From: Flavobacterium chilense
Lineage (GTDB): Bacteria > Bacteroidota > Bacteroidia > Flavobacteriales > Flavobacteriaceae
Assembly (NCBI RefSeq): GCF_001602525.1
Contig: NZ_LSYT01000001.1
Location: 62,001-126,000, forward strand
Length of the DNA stretch: 64,000 nucleotides
Direction: 5' to 3'
In this document: positions 9,801 through 17,537 of the stretch, one piece after another
Layout: every line of letters starts with the position of its first letter
Position numbering within the stretch: the stretch's first letter is position 1
Notes under the pieces: generated by a model
Database searches by the model: none
Told to the model about the DNA's origin: nothing
What the model saw: the letters and a program-made list of their open reading frames with translations, nothing else
Program-made: the position numbers and the translations under genes

Positions 9801-10852
9801 AAGGACGGTTTTCCAGAGTTTTGACTCAACAGATTGAACTTGATATCGTTTTTATGATAGTAGTTTAAACCGCCATAATACGTTCCCAGCCAGATTCCGT
9901 TTTGCTTGTCTTTAAAAAAACAACGTACAGAATTTTGACTAATGGTATAAGGCTGTGATATCTGGTGGTAATAATTGGTAAACGAATTGCTTTTTGGATT
10001 AAAAATACTAAGCCCTTTAAAAGTTCCCAGCCAGATATTCCCTTCTGTATCTTTTCCTACGCATCGAATGTTATTGTCGGCAACACTATTGCTTCCGGCG
10101 CTGTGAAGCAGAGAAGAAGTCTGTCCGTTTTCGGCATTATATCGTATTACACCTTCGCCTTCAGTAGCAACCCACAATTTTTTGCCATCAATATAAACGT
10201 CGTTGATATATGTTTTTTTTGTCCCTAAGTTTACTTTAATCAGCTGATGTGTATTTTGTTTCAGTTTAAAAAGTCCTACATCGGTTCCTAAAATAATTTG
10301 CTGTTCCCAAAGTCCGATGTAAGCAATTTTTTTGATTTCATGAGAAGAAGCATTAAACTTTACAGCCGTAAAATTCTCTTCTTTTGGATGAAGTACAAAA
10401 ACATCGCCTACAATCGAGGTTGCCCAGATTCTATGCTGTTTGTCTTCGGTTATAGACGAAATATACCATTCGCCAATATTACGCGGAAGTTGATAATTGG
10501 TAAAACTGTCTGTATTGTAATTGTAAACGCTGATTCCCTGATTGCCACCAACCCATAATTGCCCTTTATGATCGGTAAATAAACTTCGGATATAATACGA
10601 TTGCAAGCTGCTTTTAACGTTTTTGACTGGTCGGTAGACTTTAAAACCTTTGCTGTCATAACGATTAAGTCCGTCCTGAGTTCCAATCCAGATAAAACCG
10701 AGTGTATCCTGCTGAATGGCAAAAACCGAACTTTGCGACAAGCCTTTATCAACCGAAATATTACGAAAATATCGATCCTGAACTTGTGCATGGCTTTTGG
10801 CTGCGAAAAGAAGAATGCAGAAAAGGGCAATAATAGCAATCTTTTTCTTCAT
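6812..10852 (-). CDS. Hybrid two-component system regulator (reg_prop sensor, kinase, receiver, AraC output)
   Basis: 1346 residues. In order: signal peptide (1-22, ending AAKSHAQ); about a dozen two-component-propeller repeats with WIGT/WVGT blades filling residues 30-670; a Y_Y_Y domain around 700-770; one membrane span near 777-800; HisKA with the phospho-acceptor in VSHELRTPL near 834; HATPase with GTGVGI/GSGVGL-type boxes; a receiver near 1094-1205 with LIISDVMMPELDG (phospho-Asp near 1142); and an AraC-type HTH at 1250-1340. This is the classical Bacteroides-type HTCS that binds a periplasmic oligosaccharide and activates the adjacent susCD and lyase genes. The position inside the cluster suggests it senses heparan- or chondroitin-derived unsaturated disaccharides; the ligand is inferred. 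Confidence 0.95.
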   Translation of the reverse strand: MKKKIAIIALFCILLFAAKSHAQVQDRYFRNISVDKGLSQSSVFAIQQDTLGFIWIGTQDGLNRYDSKGFKVYRPVKNVKSSLQSYYIRSLFTDHKGQLWVGGNQGISVYNYNTDSFTNYQLPRNIGEWYISSITEDKQHRIWATSIVGDVFVLHPKEENFTAVKFNASSHEIKKIAYIGLWEQQIILGTDVGLFKLKQNTHQLIKVNLGTKKTYINDVYIDGKKLWVATEGEGVIRYNAENGQTSSLLHSAGSNSVADNNIRCVGKDTEGNIWLGTFKGLSIFNPKSNSFTNYYHQISQPYTISQNSVRCFFKDKQNGIWLGTYYGGLNYYHKNDIKFNLLSQNSGKPSLNDEVIGVIKQDSKGNFWIGSNDKGLNYWNKNANTITYYSNSENNPNSLSSNNIKAIAFDDNGNVLIGTHNGGLNLLNQNSGSVQRFRHDENNPNTIAGDLVYSLLKDSKGRIWVGTRSGLDQFHPETKTFTHIHLDKAGKRLTSDDITFLFEDSKHRIWIGTTNGVTLFYPDTLLFGNIGHGKLSDDIVNCITEDQKHRIWIGTREGLRLYNETQESFISFKAGKDFVKQTIYGIIPDDDANLWISTNSGLIKFNPDKGSVQTFDESDGLQNKQFNDYAFCKAQDGMLLFGGIKGISYFYPSMIKQQPLPLKLSFTALEVLNKTVAVDDETGILEAHIDQANELEIGPEYKQFSIFFNTFNYISSNRTYYYYKLEGIDKDWQRTDELKVSYSNLPAGKYSFQIKAIGPNGETSAIRNLKIVILPPWYKTIWFSLLLVTIIGTAGYIGFRIIKERIKAVQQLKLERIDKERVSYINQVKMDFFTNVSHELRTPLTLILAPLEELLKIPFADKVSKKKHELMFINAKRLYNLVDQLFEFRKTEMGTRQLKVGKGDIVNFTQEIFESFKPLSEKNGIQYSYHTAEPQLLFYFDKDAMEKILFNLLSNAFKYTKTGQSIHVELIRKNETVQIKVADTGVGISKEDLSKVFDRFYQVNNREMNLGSGVGLAFTKRLVELHHGEISAESTPEEGSTFTVTIPTSDQVYKNDQQIETSLYDLSIISDNELDEDAASEEENQIIERDQPVKLLIVDDNKEILDYLQDYFSKIYEVITANNGQMALDLLEIQPFDLIISDVMMPELDGLHFCKKVKQNINTSHIPLMLLTARNETSQQIKGLEMGADDYITKPFSTPLLAAKITNLLRSRNRLKEYYSVGKEMVPENIAFNTLDEEFLKQAIQIVEDHLADSEFSVDQFSKEIGMSRSNLYLKLKAITGESAMDFIKRIRFKKAVELMQSKRYTIAQITYMCGFNSPSYFSTAFKQHYGCMPSEYLAKTDDPKE

Positions 10853-10949
10853 GAATATTAGTATTATAATTGTTTTGTGGTTGTTTATTTTCTCTTTTAC
10901 AGAAGAGATTGGGCTCTAAATTAAAGAAAAAGCGAACATCTCGTTTGTT

Positions 10950-13625
10950 TTAATTTTTATCATATTTGGCTACATCCGGTAATTCGTCTATGGCTTCTTG
11001 CTTGTTTACTTTGGTACCATCCAATTCCAGCAATAATGAACTTCCTGCAATTTTTGGGGAGTAAGCTTTTCCTTCAAATTTTACCGGCACATTACCATAG
11101 CTAAATAATGATTTAATCTCTTTACCGGAAATCTGTAAAGCGGCAGGTTTTTCACCATCTAATTGTGCCTTAATCTCCCAATTCCCAATTTGCAGATGTG
11201 ATAAACCTGTATTGTCTGAAATGGTTTTGATCACTTCTGTTCTTCCATCTTTAATCTGAATAATGGTTAAGAACCTGAATTTTTGTTTGGGTTCTGAAGT
11301 AATTCCGGCATGCCATTGGTTTTTAAAATCTTTGATTTCGCCTTCGTCATTCGTGACTTTGTTCCAGTTTACGGCAGGTTCAAAAAATCGGTTATGAACA
11401 TCCATTTTTAAAGGAGTATTGGCAAAAACGCTGGCATTGACATTTCCTAAATCGGTTTGTACCCTGAAATTTTGTTGTTTGGCATTCGCCGAATTTTCTC
11501 TTTCGATGGTATAATACGGACAATGAAATTGTGTGGTCCATTTTACGGGAGTTTTAGCTTCTAATTCATCGTATAAAACAATATAACCGCCTTCTAATTG
11601 CAGCATATGTCTGCGGTATAGGGTTACACCGGATTCTCCGTAACCATTTTCTTTGTTGGGTATAACATTAATTTGTCTGAATCGGTCTAACCAGAAATCG
11701 CTTTTTATTGCGCCATACGCATTGCTGGCATCGCCTAAAGCATACTGAATGTGTTGCCCTGAAATCGCTCTGGGAATCCATCCGTAACCTTCTTCACCAA
11801 TTTTCTGATTTAAACTATCGGCTAGAATTGTATTGTAAGCTTTTGATGTTCTGTGATATAAAAGGTTATGCTTGTCGCTGAAATTGCTGTAATAACCTGT
11901 TCCGCCAAAGATTACTTTTCCTTTATAATTAATGGTAAAAGCATTTTGTGACGCATGACCATGACCCGAAGAACCAAACGGACTGCTGAATAAATAACTG
12001 CTTAAGGTTTTGTTGGCTTTAGTCAAATCTTCGTGCATGGCGACTACACCAACATCGCCAAATTTGCGGGTTTTAGGCAAGTTCTCCGGCGAGGTTGCAG
12101 GAAGATTTTTATTAGGTTTATAGTTTAGTAATCTAAAGAATAAGAAATCATCTGTACCATGATAATAGCTGGGATAATCACGTTTTATTTCATTAACATA
12201 CCAGTTTAAATAGGGATTATTCATTTTATAAGTCAGTGCATCAGCAAACCAGGCTTCGCCTTTTACAATGTATGGAATATTCTCCCACATATCACCAATT
12301 GCGGTACTTGCAGCTCCGTTTGGATGTGTGTACAGCATATAATACGGAAGGTTTTCCATCCATGGTAATTTAAAATAATCGACTCCGCTAAAATCGCCAA
12401 ACATTTGGGATAAGTAAATGATGGATTTAAAGTTAACTCTGAAATAGCCGTTTCCTTCGTGCCAACCGCCATCTGTTGTGCCTAAAACCGGAAAACGTGC
12501 CGACCAGACTTCGTACATATAGGTCAGCCATTCTTTGGCTTCGGGAACATCATTGATTACGGCAACGGTTGCAATGGCAAGATTTCTCAAAGTAATCTGC
12601 CAAACGTGATTGTCGCTTACATGCAACTCAAAACGATTAGGCAAATGATTGTACACTCGTTTTGCCCTGATGGTAATGCTGTTTATAAAGATTTCTTTTT
12701 CCTGTGGCGTTAAAAACTGATATCCGGCATCATAAAACCAGCCCATTGCTTCAAGTACGGCTCCGCTTGTAAAATCATCGCCTGTAGCTAATCCGTCCGG
12801 ATTCATCGCAGCAAGATTCAAGGCTCTGCGTTTGGCATCCTGAATAAAACGTTCGTCTTTAGTCAATTGATAAGCAATGCATAAATTACGAACCGGATTG
12901 CCCACTGCATCACCAAAACCGTGATACATACGTTCTATAATGATCTTTTTTTCTAATTTATTCTTGCCTGTGGTATCAATTATTCTTTGTGGTTTTTCGG
13001 TAGGAAGCGGAGCCAGCATTAGTTTTTCCGCGAAAGCGATAAATTTTTTGGCCTCAGGATTGTTGAGATTGTTTTTGTAAAAATCTTCGCCAATATGATT
13101 CATGTTCCATAAAAGCGGGTGCGATCCTTCGTTGCGTTTTAAAACTTCGCTTATTGGCGGAGATACTTTCTGATTGGTATATTGGGCATCGACCACAAAA
13201 TCGAACACAGCAGACCATATCCATAGATTACTGCCTTTTAAAGCATAACCATATTTCCAGTACCATTTTCCTGGTTTTAAAGCCTGGTGAAGCGGATAAA
13301 CAGCCCAGCGCTGTTCTGCACTGGCAATTAAATCCCTGCTGAAATCTTTATTGCTGGCAAGGATTACTTTGTAACGAACATTACCAATGTTTGGATCTTC
13401 GGGAACTTCGCTGCCGCTTTCCATTGGTTTCACCATTTCTTTTCCATTTGTTGCCGGCCAAAGCAGAGCAGGAGCATTGGTAGGAACCGTTATTCCGTTT
13501 ACAGGATAAGGCCATTCACGAACTCTTGAATGCAGTTTTTCTGCGGTCAGTTTTAGTATGGCAGATTGCTGGCTGAAAACAGAAACTGTTGTGAATGATA
13601 AAAATAAGGCAACTATATTTTTCAT
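10950..13625 (-). CDS. Heparinase II/III-family polysaccharide lyase with DUF4962 N-terminus
   Basis: 891 residues with a signal peptide (1-18, ending SVFSQQ). Residues 30-140 form an Fn3-like domain (VREWPYPVNGITVPTNAP then YKVILASNKDFS). Next comes an alpha/alpha-toroid (about 170-480, with SDNHVWQITLRN and GGWHEGNGYFRVN) of the DUF4962 type, then a beta-sandwich of the Hepar_II_III family from about 540 (GSSGHGHASQNAF, the conserved His-rich segment, and YHRTSKAYNTIL). Length and architecture fit the periplasmic heparinase II/III superfamily (PL12/PL21/PL33/PL37-like), but I cannot pick a CAZy family by eye. It lies 21 bp upstream of nothing but its own operon partner: the sulfatase gene ends at 13647. 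Likely acts on glycosaminoglycan chains by beta-elimination. Confidence 0.85.
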   Translation of the reverse strand: MKNIVALFLSFTTVSVFSQQSAILKLTAEKLHSRVREWPYPVNGITVPTNAPALLWPATNGKEMVKPMESGSEVPEDPNIGNVRYKVILASNKDFSRDLIASAEQRWAVYPLHQALKPGKWYWKYGYALKGSNLWIWSAVFDFVVDAQYTNQKVSPPISEVLKRNEGSHPLLWNMNHIGEDFYKNNLNNPEAKKFIAFAEKLMLAPLPTEKPQRIIDTTGKNKLEKKIIIERMYHGFGDAVGNPVRNLCIAYQLTKDERFIQDAKRRALNLAAMNPDGLATGDDFTSGAVLEAMGWFYDAGYQFLTPQEKEIFINSITIRAKRVYNHLPNRFELHVSDNHVWQITLRNLAIATVAVINDVPEAKEWLTYMYEVWSARFPVLGTTDGGWHEGNGYFRVNFKSIIYLSQMFGDFSGVDYFKLPWMENLPYYMLYTHPNGAASTAIGDMWENIPYIVKGEAWFADALTYKMNNPYLNWYVNEIKRDYPSYYHGTDDFLFFRLLNYKPNKNLPATSPENLPKTRKFGDVGVVAMHEDLTKANKTLSSYLFSSPFGSSGHGHASQNAFTINYKGKVIFGGTGYYSNFSDKHNLLYHRTSKAYNTILADSLNQKIGEEGYGWIPRAISGQHIQYALGDASNAYGAIKSDFWLDRFRQINVIPNKENGYGESGVTLYRRHMLQLEGGYIVLYDELEAKTPVKWTTQFHCPYYTIERENSANAKQQNFRVQTDLGNVNASVFANTPLKMDVHNRFFEPAVNWNKVTNDEGEIKDFKNQWHAGITSEPKQKFRFLTIIQIKDGRTEVIKTISDNTGLSHLQIGNWEIKAQLDGEKPAALQISGKEIKSLFSYGNVPVKFEGKAYSPKIAGSSLLLELDGTKVNKQEAIDELPDVAKYDKN

Positions 13626-13646
13626 AAAATTTACTTTAAAATCAAA

Positions 13647-15020
13647 TTATATTCCTGAAACAAAAGAATCTCCGTTCTTTTTACACCATTGTTTCAGGTA
13701 ACGACGCATGGCGATTAGTTCTTTTTTACAGGATGGATTTACTGCCAGATTGGTAATTTCTCCCGGATCTTTTGTTAAGTCGAAAAGCTGTTCTTTTAAA
13801 TCTCCTTTGTTATAAACGATATATTTATAATCTTTCGTAATTACGGCACGTCCACTAATGTTTAAGAGTTCTTCGTTATCGGCAAAATCGGTTTCGATTA
13901 CCAGCGTATCGCGAAGACTTTGATTTGGGTTTTCTATTTTTTTACTGATGTCGATTCCTTTTAAATAAGATGGTTTGGGTACTCCTGTAAATCCACACAT
14001 TGTAGGGATAATATCGGTACCATTGCAAACCAGCATATCATCGGTTTGCGGTTTCCATTCGCCTATTTTAGAAATGATAAAGGGTATTTTGGCTGATTCT
14101 TCGTATAGAATTTGTTTCTGGTTCCAGCTATGACCTGCATAACCATCCCCATGATCTGCGGTAAAAATAATAATGGTGTTTTTTTCGATGTTGTACTTTT
14201 TTAAAGAAGCCAAAACCATTTCGATATAACGGTCTACTTTTTCTACTAAACGGTTATATGCCCAACGGTATTGACGCCATTGATCAGAAGTCCAATGGAC
14301 TGTTGGGTAGGTTCTGAAACTTACTTTTTGCTGATCGCGTACAATTTTAGGTTCCTGATCGGGGATTTTCCAATTGGCAGGCAACGGCGGACATTGGTCT
14401 GCGGGTGGTGCATTTTCTAAAACATCCATTTTTAAATCTTCTCCGCGTGCCCATTCGCAAATGTCATGCGGATTTAAAAAGGAAGCTACGAGTAAAAAAG
14501 GTGTGTTTTTATTTTCTTTGATGAAACGGGCACAGAAAGAAGGTGTCGCTGCATCATTATAATCCTGAAAATTGGTGTTTTCGATGTATTCAAATCCATG
14601 CTGACTTTTTTTGGTTGTTGGAACTGGTAAATGCCATTTGCCGACATATCCGGTTTTATAACCTCCGTTTTGGAAAATTTTCCCCATCATCAGGAGATTT
14701 TCCGGCCATTGTCCGTCTTTTTCGGGTGCATTTCCTATAAATCCGTTTTCATAAGGCATTTTTCCGCTCATTATAGAAGCGCGTGACGGCGTGCATAAAG
14801 GCTGGGCGCAATAGGCTTTGGTAAACCTGACTCCGTTTTGAGCCAGTTTATCCATTGCGGGTGTATGCAAATCTTTGTTTCTGGCAATACTCATCGCGTC
14901 AGCTGTCTGCTGATCAGTCATAATGATCAGAATATTGGGACGGGAAGTTTGTGCATTGCTTAAAAATGGAATGTTCAAAACCATCAATAGACTTAAAAAC
15001 AATATGCTTTTTTGAAACAT
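13647..15020 (-). CDS. Type I sulfatase (formylglycine-dependent, S1 family)
   Basis: 457 residues with a signal peptide (1-23, ending LSNAQ). PNILIIMTDQQ at residues 28-38 supplies metal ligands. CTPSR at 76-80 is the sulfatase signature whose Cys76 becomes formylglycine. GKWHLP, NPHD and TADHGDG carry further catalytic and metal-binding residues. The family hydrolyses sulfate esters or sulfamates of glycans; subfamily and position (N-, 2-O-, 6-O-) cannot be told by eye. Only this one sulfatase is seen in the locus although heparan sulfate carries several sulfate types, so others and the anaerobic maturase must be encoded elsewhere. Its stop is 21 bp before the start of the heparinase II/III-like gene, so the two are surely co-transcribed. 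Confidence 0.93.
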   Translation of the reverse strand: MFQKSILFLSLLMVLNIPFLSNAQTSRPNILIIMTDQQTADAMSIARNKDLHTPAMDKLAQNGVRFTKAYCAQPLCTPSRASIMSGKMPYENGFIGNAPEKDGQWPENLLMMGKIFQNGGYKTGYVGKWHLPVPTTKKSQHGFEYIENTNFQDYNDAATPSFCARFIKENKNTPFLLVASFLNPHDICEWARGEDLKMDVLENAPPADQCPPLPANWKIPDQEPKIVRDQQKVSFRTYPTVHWTSDQWRQYRWAYNRLVEKVDRYIEMVLASLKKYNIEKNTIIIFTADHGDGYAGHSWNQKQILYEESAKIPFIISKIGEWKPQTDDMLVCNGTDIIPTMCGFTGVPKPSYLKGIDISKKIENPNQSLRDTLVIETDFADNEELLNISGRAVITKDYKYIVYNKGDLKEQLFDLTKDPGEITNLAVNPSCKKELIAMRRYLKQWCKKNGDSFVSGI

Positions 15021-15182
15021 GAGCTCTACCTATTTTAACAGATTATTTTTTGATTTGTAATTTCTTAAATACAAAACGAATTTAATGATCAATGCTTTAG
15101 TAAGGTTTTGAATTTGTACAAAATGATATTAAATTTATCTAAAAGCCTTTAATTGGGGTAGATTGATGCGGATTTAACTACT

Positions 15183-15647
15183 GTAAATTTTGATTTGTGC
15201 AGATTTGTGAAATTCGTGGCTAATTTAACCGCAAAGAGCACGAAGTTTTTTTCTCGCAAAGTCGCGAAGGCGCAAAGTTTATTTCACGCAGATTTTGGAG
15301 ATTTTTTTAAGAGTTGTAAATTTTGATTTGTGCAGATTTGTGAAATTCGTGGCGAATTTAACTGCAAAGTTCGCGAGGTTTTTTGCTCGCAAAGTTGCGA
15401 AGGCGCAAAGTTTATTTCACGCAGATTTTTCAGATTTTTTTATAAGAGCTGTAAATTTTGATTTGTGCAGATTCGTGAAATTCGTGGCTAACTTAACCGC
15501 AAAGCTCGCGAAGTTTTTTTCTCGCAAAGTCGCGAAGGCGCAAAGTTTATTTCACGCAGATTTTGGAGATTTTTTTAGAGCTGTAAATTTTTGATTTGTG
15601 CAGATTAGTGAAATTCGTGGCTAATTTAACCGCAAAGGTCACAAAGA
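15183..15647. repeat. Tandem array of a ~133-bp intergenic repeat (about 3.5 copies)
   Basis: The phrase GTAAATTTTGATTTGTGCAG recurs at about 15183, 15316, 15451 and 15583 (the last with one extra T), so the period is 132-135 bp. Each full unit continues with TTCGTGGCTAATTTAACCGC, a paired TCGCGAAG / CTCGCAAAGTCGCGAAGGCGC section and TTTATTTCACGCAGATTTT. The last copy is truncated. Units differ by scattered substitutions. An apparent 99-codon frame through the array on the plus strand is a by-product of the repeats, not a gene. The array lies between the sulfatase and the ROK kinase genes. Confidence 0.9.
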
Positions 15648-15681
15648 TTTTAGTAAATAACAAGAAGCTTTTTTGAATTGC

Positions 15682-15796
15682 CCCTGGCTTTAGCCAGGGA
15701 ATTTAGATTTAAATAGAAAAGGCTTTAGCCAAACTATTACTGGTTTGGCTAAAGCCTATTTCGCTTCGTATCATTTTACATCCAGCTAAAGCTGGA
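15682..15796. repeat. Cluster of three palindromes with a GGCTTTAGCC / AGCTAAAGCT core
   Basis: Three hairpins in a row: CCCTGGCTTTAGCCAGGG at 15682-15699; a 15-bp stem starting AGGCTTTAGCC at 15720-15734 pairing with 15743-15757; and TCCAGCTAAAGCTGGA at 15781-15796. The shared core suggests REP-like elements. They lie just past the ROK kinase stop (15865) and could also end its transcript. Confidence 0.75.
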
Positions 15797-15864
15797 CGCT
15801 ATTCAATCATCATCTGAAAACAAACTGTATGTCTTTGCATGATTAATTTTGAAGTAAGGTTTTA

Positions 15865-16827
15865 TTATAACGCGTATTCTGTTTTTTTGAATTTCTGGAA
15901 AGCATTAGCGCATGCACCTAATAAGCCAGCTTTGTTGCCAAGAGTTGCGGCTACAATTTCGGTATTGGAAAAAGAAACCGGAATTGCCGTCTTTTTTACT
16001 CTGTGGGTTAATTCATCAATATAAAACTGACCTGCTTCGCTGATACCTCCGCCAATAATCACTTTTTGCGGACTAAATATGTTCACACAATTTACGATTC
16101 CGGCAGCCAGATAATCAAAATGATGCTGCATGGTTTTTATAGCGTGGTCTTCGTTGGCAAGGTATTTTTCGATAATGGTTTTGCCATCGATATTTTCGTC
16201 TGCAATATTGTTTTGCGTTTTGTAATGTTTAATTAATGCGGTGACAGAAGCATAGGTTTCTAAACAGCCTTGTCCGCCACAGGCACATTGTATTCCGTTT
16301 TGCTGAATTACGGTGTGACCCAATTCGGCACCACGATTTTTATAGCCCCCAAAAAGTTTTTTGTCAATCATGATAGCACCGCCAATTCCGGTACCAATAG
16401 TTAGAAAAATAGCATCATCGCTGTCTTTGGCTGCACCGTACATTACTTCGGCAAGTCCCATTAGGTTGGCATCATTATCAATCACGATATGGTGTCCGGT
16501 TCGGTCGTTTAGGATTTTACCTAAAGGCAATTGCTCAAATCCCGGAAGATTAACTCCGCCACCAACGATTACATTATTTTCGATCAGACCGGGAAAACCA
16601 ATTCCAATACCCACAATAGGTTCATTTAATTGCGCTGTACATTGTGTGATAGCATTAACAATCAATGTGATAATTTCTTCTTCGGTTTTTGCTTCGCTTA
16701 GAGAAACCAAAAAAGAAAAGAGGATTTCGCCAAGTTCATTAACAACGCCACATTTAAGTGAAGTACCGCCAATATCTATCCCGATTGCATACGATTGAGA
16801 TGTTGGCGTATCGTTTAAGGTATTCAT
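15865..16827 (-). CDS. ROK-family sugar kinase (glucokinase / N-acetylhexosamine kinase type)
   Basis: 320 residues, cytoplasmic. GIDIGGTSLKCGVV near residues 17-30 is the ATP phosphate-binding motif. NDANLMGLAE and the GTGIGGAIMI loop follow. The ROK zinc signature CACGGQGCLE sits near residues 178-187, preceded by the zinc-ligand His in ELGHTV. ROK kinases phosphorylate glucose, GlcNAc, ManNAc or related hexoses at O6. In this locus phosphorylation of the amino sugar freed from heparan or chondroitin disaccharides, feeding the NagB-type deaminase at 2383-4311, is the most economical role; glucose cannot be excluded. It follows the susCD operon after a 325-bp gap. Confidence 0.88.
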   Translation of the reverse strand: MNTLNDTPTSQSYAIGIDIGGTSLKCGVVNELGEILFSFLVSLSEAKTEEEIITLIVNAITQCTAQLNEPIVGIGIGFPGLIENNVIVGGGVNLPGFEQLPLGKILNDRTGHHIVIDNDANLMGLAEVMYGAAKDSDDAIFLTIGTGIGGAIMIDKKLFGGYKNRGAELGHTVIQQNGIQCACGGQGCLETYASVTALIKHYKTQNNIADENIDGKTIIEKYLANEDHAIKTMQHHFDYLAAGIVNCVNIFSPQKVIIGGGISEAGQFYIDELTHRVKKTAIPVSFSNTEIVAATLGNKAGLLGACANAFQKFKKTEYAL

Positions 16828-16908
16828 AGTGTCAATTTTATTATTTTATAGTATCTGTTTGGTATAATTATCTTTTAGCTCATAGAAATAAAGATCTTGT
16901 AAACTCAG

Positions 16909-17014
16909 AAAAAGGTGTTTTACTTATTTGAATAGACATCGCTATGTAGAAGAAATGTGTTTCTTTTTTGTAATTCTTTTTAAGCATAAAACCCTATGTT
17001 TCTATGTGTTTAAA
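16909..17014. repeat. Dispersed intergenic repeat, copy C (first module inverted)
   Basis: CTATGTTTCTATGTGTTTAAA at 16994-17014 matches copies A (4531-4590) and B (56175-56233) almost exactly. 16909-16932 is the reverse complement of a TTCAAATAAGTAAAACACCT module, a variant of the first module of the other copies. Confidence 0.55.
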
Positions 17015-17065
17015 TAAAAATTCATTAATTGTACCAACAGCTTTTTATACTCTACTGAAAACAAC

Positions 17066-17092
17066 TAATGCAGAACGGCAAGTTCTGCATTA
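17066..17092 (-). terminator. Hairpin after the susCD-small protein operon
   Basis: TAATGCAGAAC (17066-17076) and GTTCTGCATTA (17082-17092) form a perfect 11-bp stem with a 5-nt loop, about 60 nt past the stop of the 111-residue protein. No strong T tract follows on the minus strand, so termination may be partial. Confidence 0.5.
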
Positions 17093-17152
17093 ATGTCCAA
17101 AAATCGGGTAATTATCTAAAAAAAATATGCTCTTATTTTGAGCTGATTCCTA

Positions 17153-17488
17153 TTATGACTTAGGTTTATTTAACGATTTGACAAAATCTCTCCATATTTG
17201 AAATTGTTCCGGAGTCAGAATTGCTTTTTCTCTGGCTGTTATTTCTTTTTTCCAGGCTTCGAGTTTTTCTTGTCTCTGGTCATAAAATAGTGCCGGATCA
17301 TCTTTAATTGCTTTTTGTCCTTTGCCATTTTCAGCGATAAGGTCGTGCATTTTTTGTCGGTTTACCTTGCTCAGGTTCATGACTGTAAAAATAGAATCTC
17401 TTAGCACTTTCATATCTCTGGGTTTGTCCTGGGCAAACGTAAATGTCGTCATTAGGATCAAACTGAAGACTAATACTATCTTTTTCAT
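17153..17488 (-). CDS. Small exported alpha-helical protein
   Basis: 111 residues. Signal peptide 1-19 (FSLILMTTFTFAQ). The mature part is highly charged and predicted helical, ending with an LTPEQFQIWRDF segment that recalls Spy/CpxP-like or DUF4890-type periplasmic proteins of Bacteroidota, in which an LTPEQ motif is common. The match is weak and no function is assigned. It starts 49 bp after the SusD stop, so it is probably the third gene of the susCD operon. It could be a periplasmic helper or stress protein. Confidence 0.7.
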   Translation of the reverse strand: MKKIVLVFSLILMTTFTFAQDKPRDMKVLRDSIFTVMNLSKVNRQKMHDLIAENGKGQKAIKDDPALFYDQRQEKLEAWKKEITAREKAILTPEQFQIWRDFVKSLNKPKS

Positions 17489-17537
17489 AATTTTAGTTTT
17501 AAATGTTTAAAATGTAATTTTTGATTCAAAAGGAATT

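Larger units (their letters stand above)
16828..17152. other. Intergenic region with dispersed repeat
   Basis: 325 bp between the small periplasmic protein and the ROK kinase. It holds the rearranged dispersed repeat (16909-17014) and the hairpin at 17066-17092. No reading frame is convincing. It may hold a separate promoter for the ROK kinase. Confidence 0.5.

Noticed and set aside
10950..13625. Naming this gene heparinase II (hepB, PL21)
   Set aside because: The DUF4962 and Hepar_II_III domains fit, but it is about 120 residues longer than the Pedobacter enzyme and the sequence does not follow it closely, so the CAZy family is left open.
15295..15594. 99-codon plus-strand frame in the gap between sulfatase and ROK kinase
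   Set aside because: It is an internally repeated peptide produced by the 133-bp tandem array; no start context, no family, and it follows the repeat phase.
15183..15796. Possible CRISPR array
   Set aside because: Repeat units are about 133 bp, contiguous, without unique spacers, and no cas genes are present.
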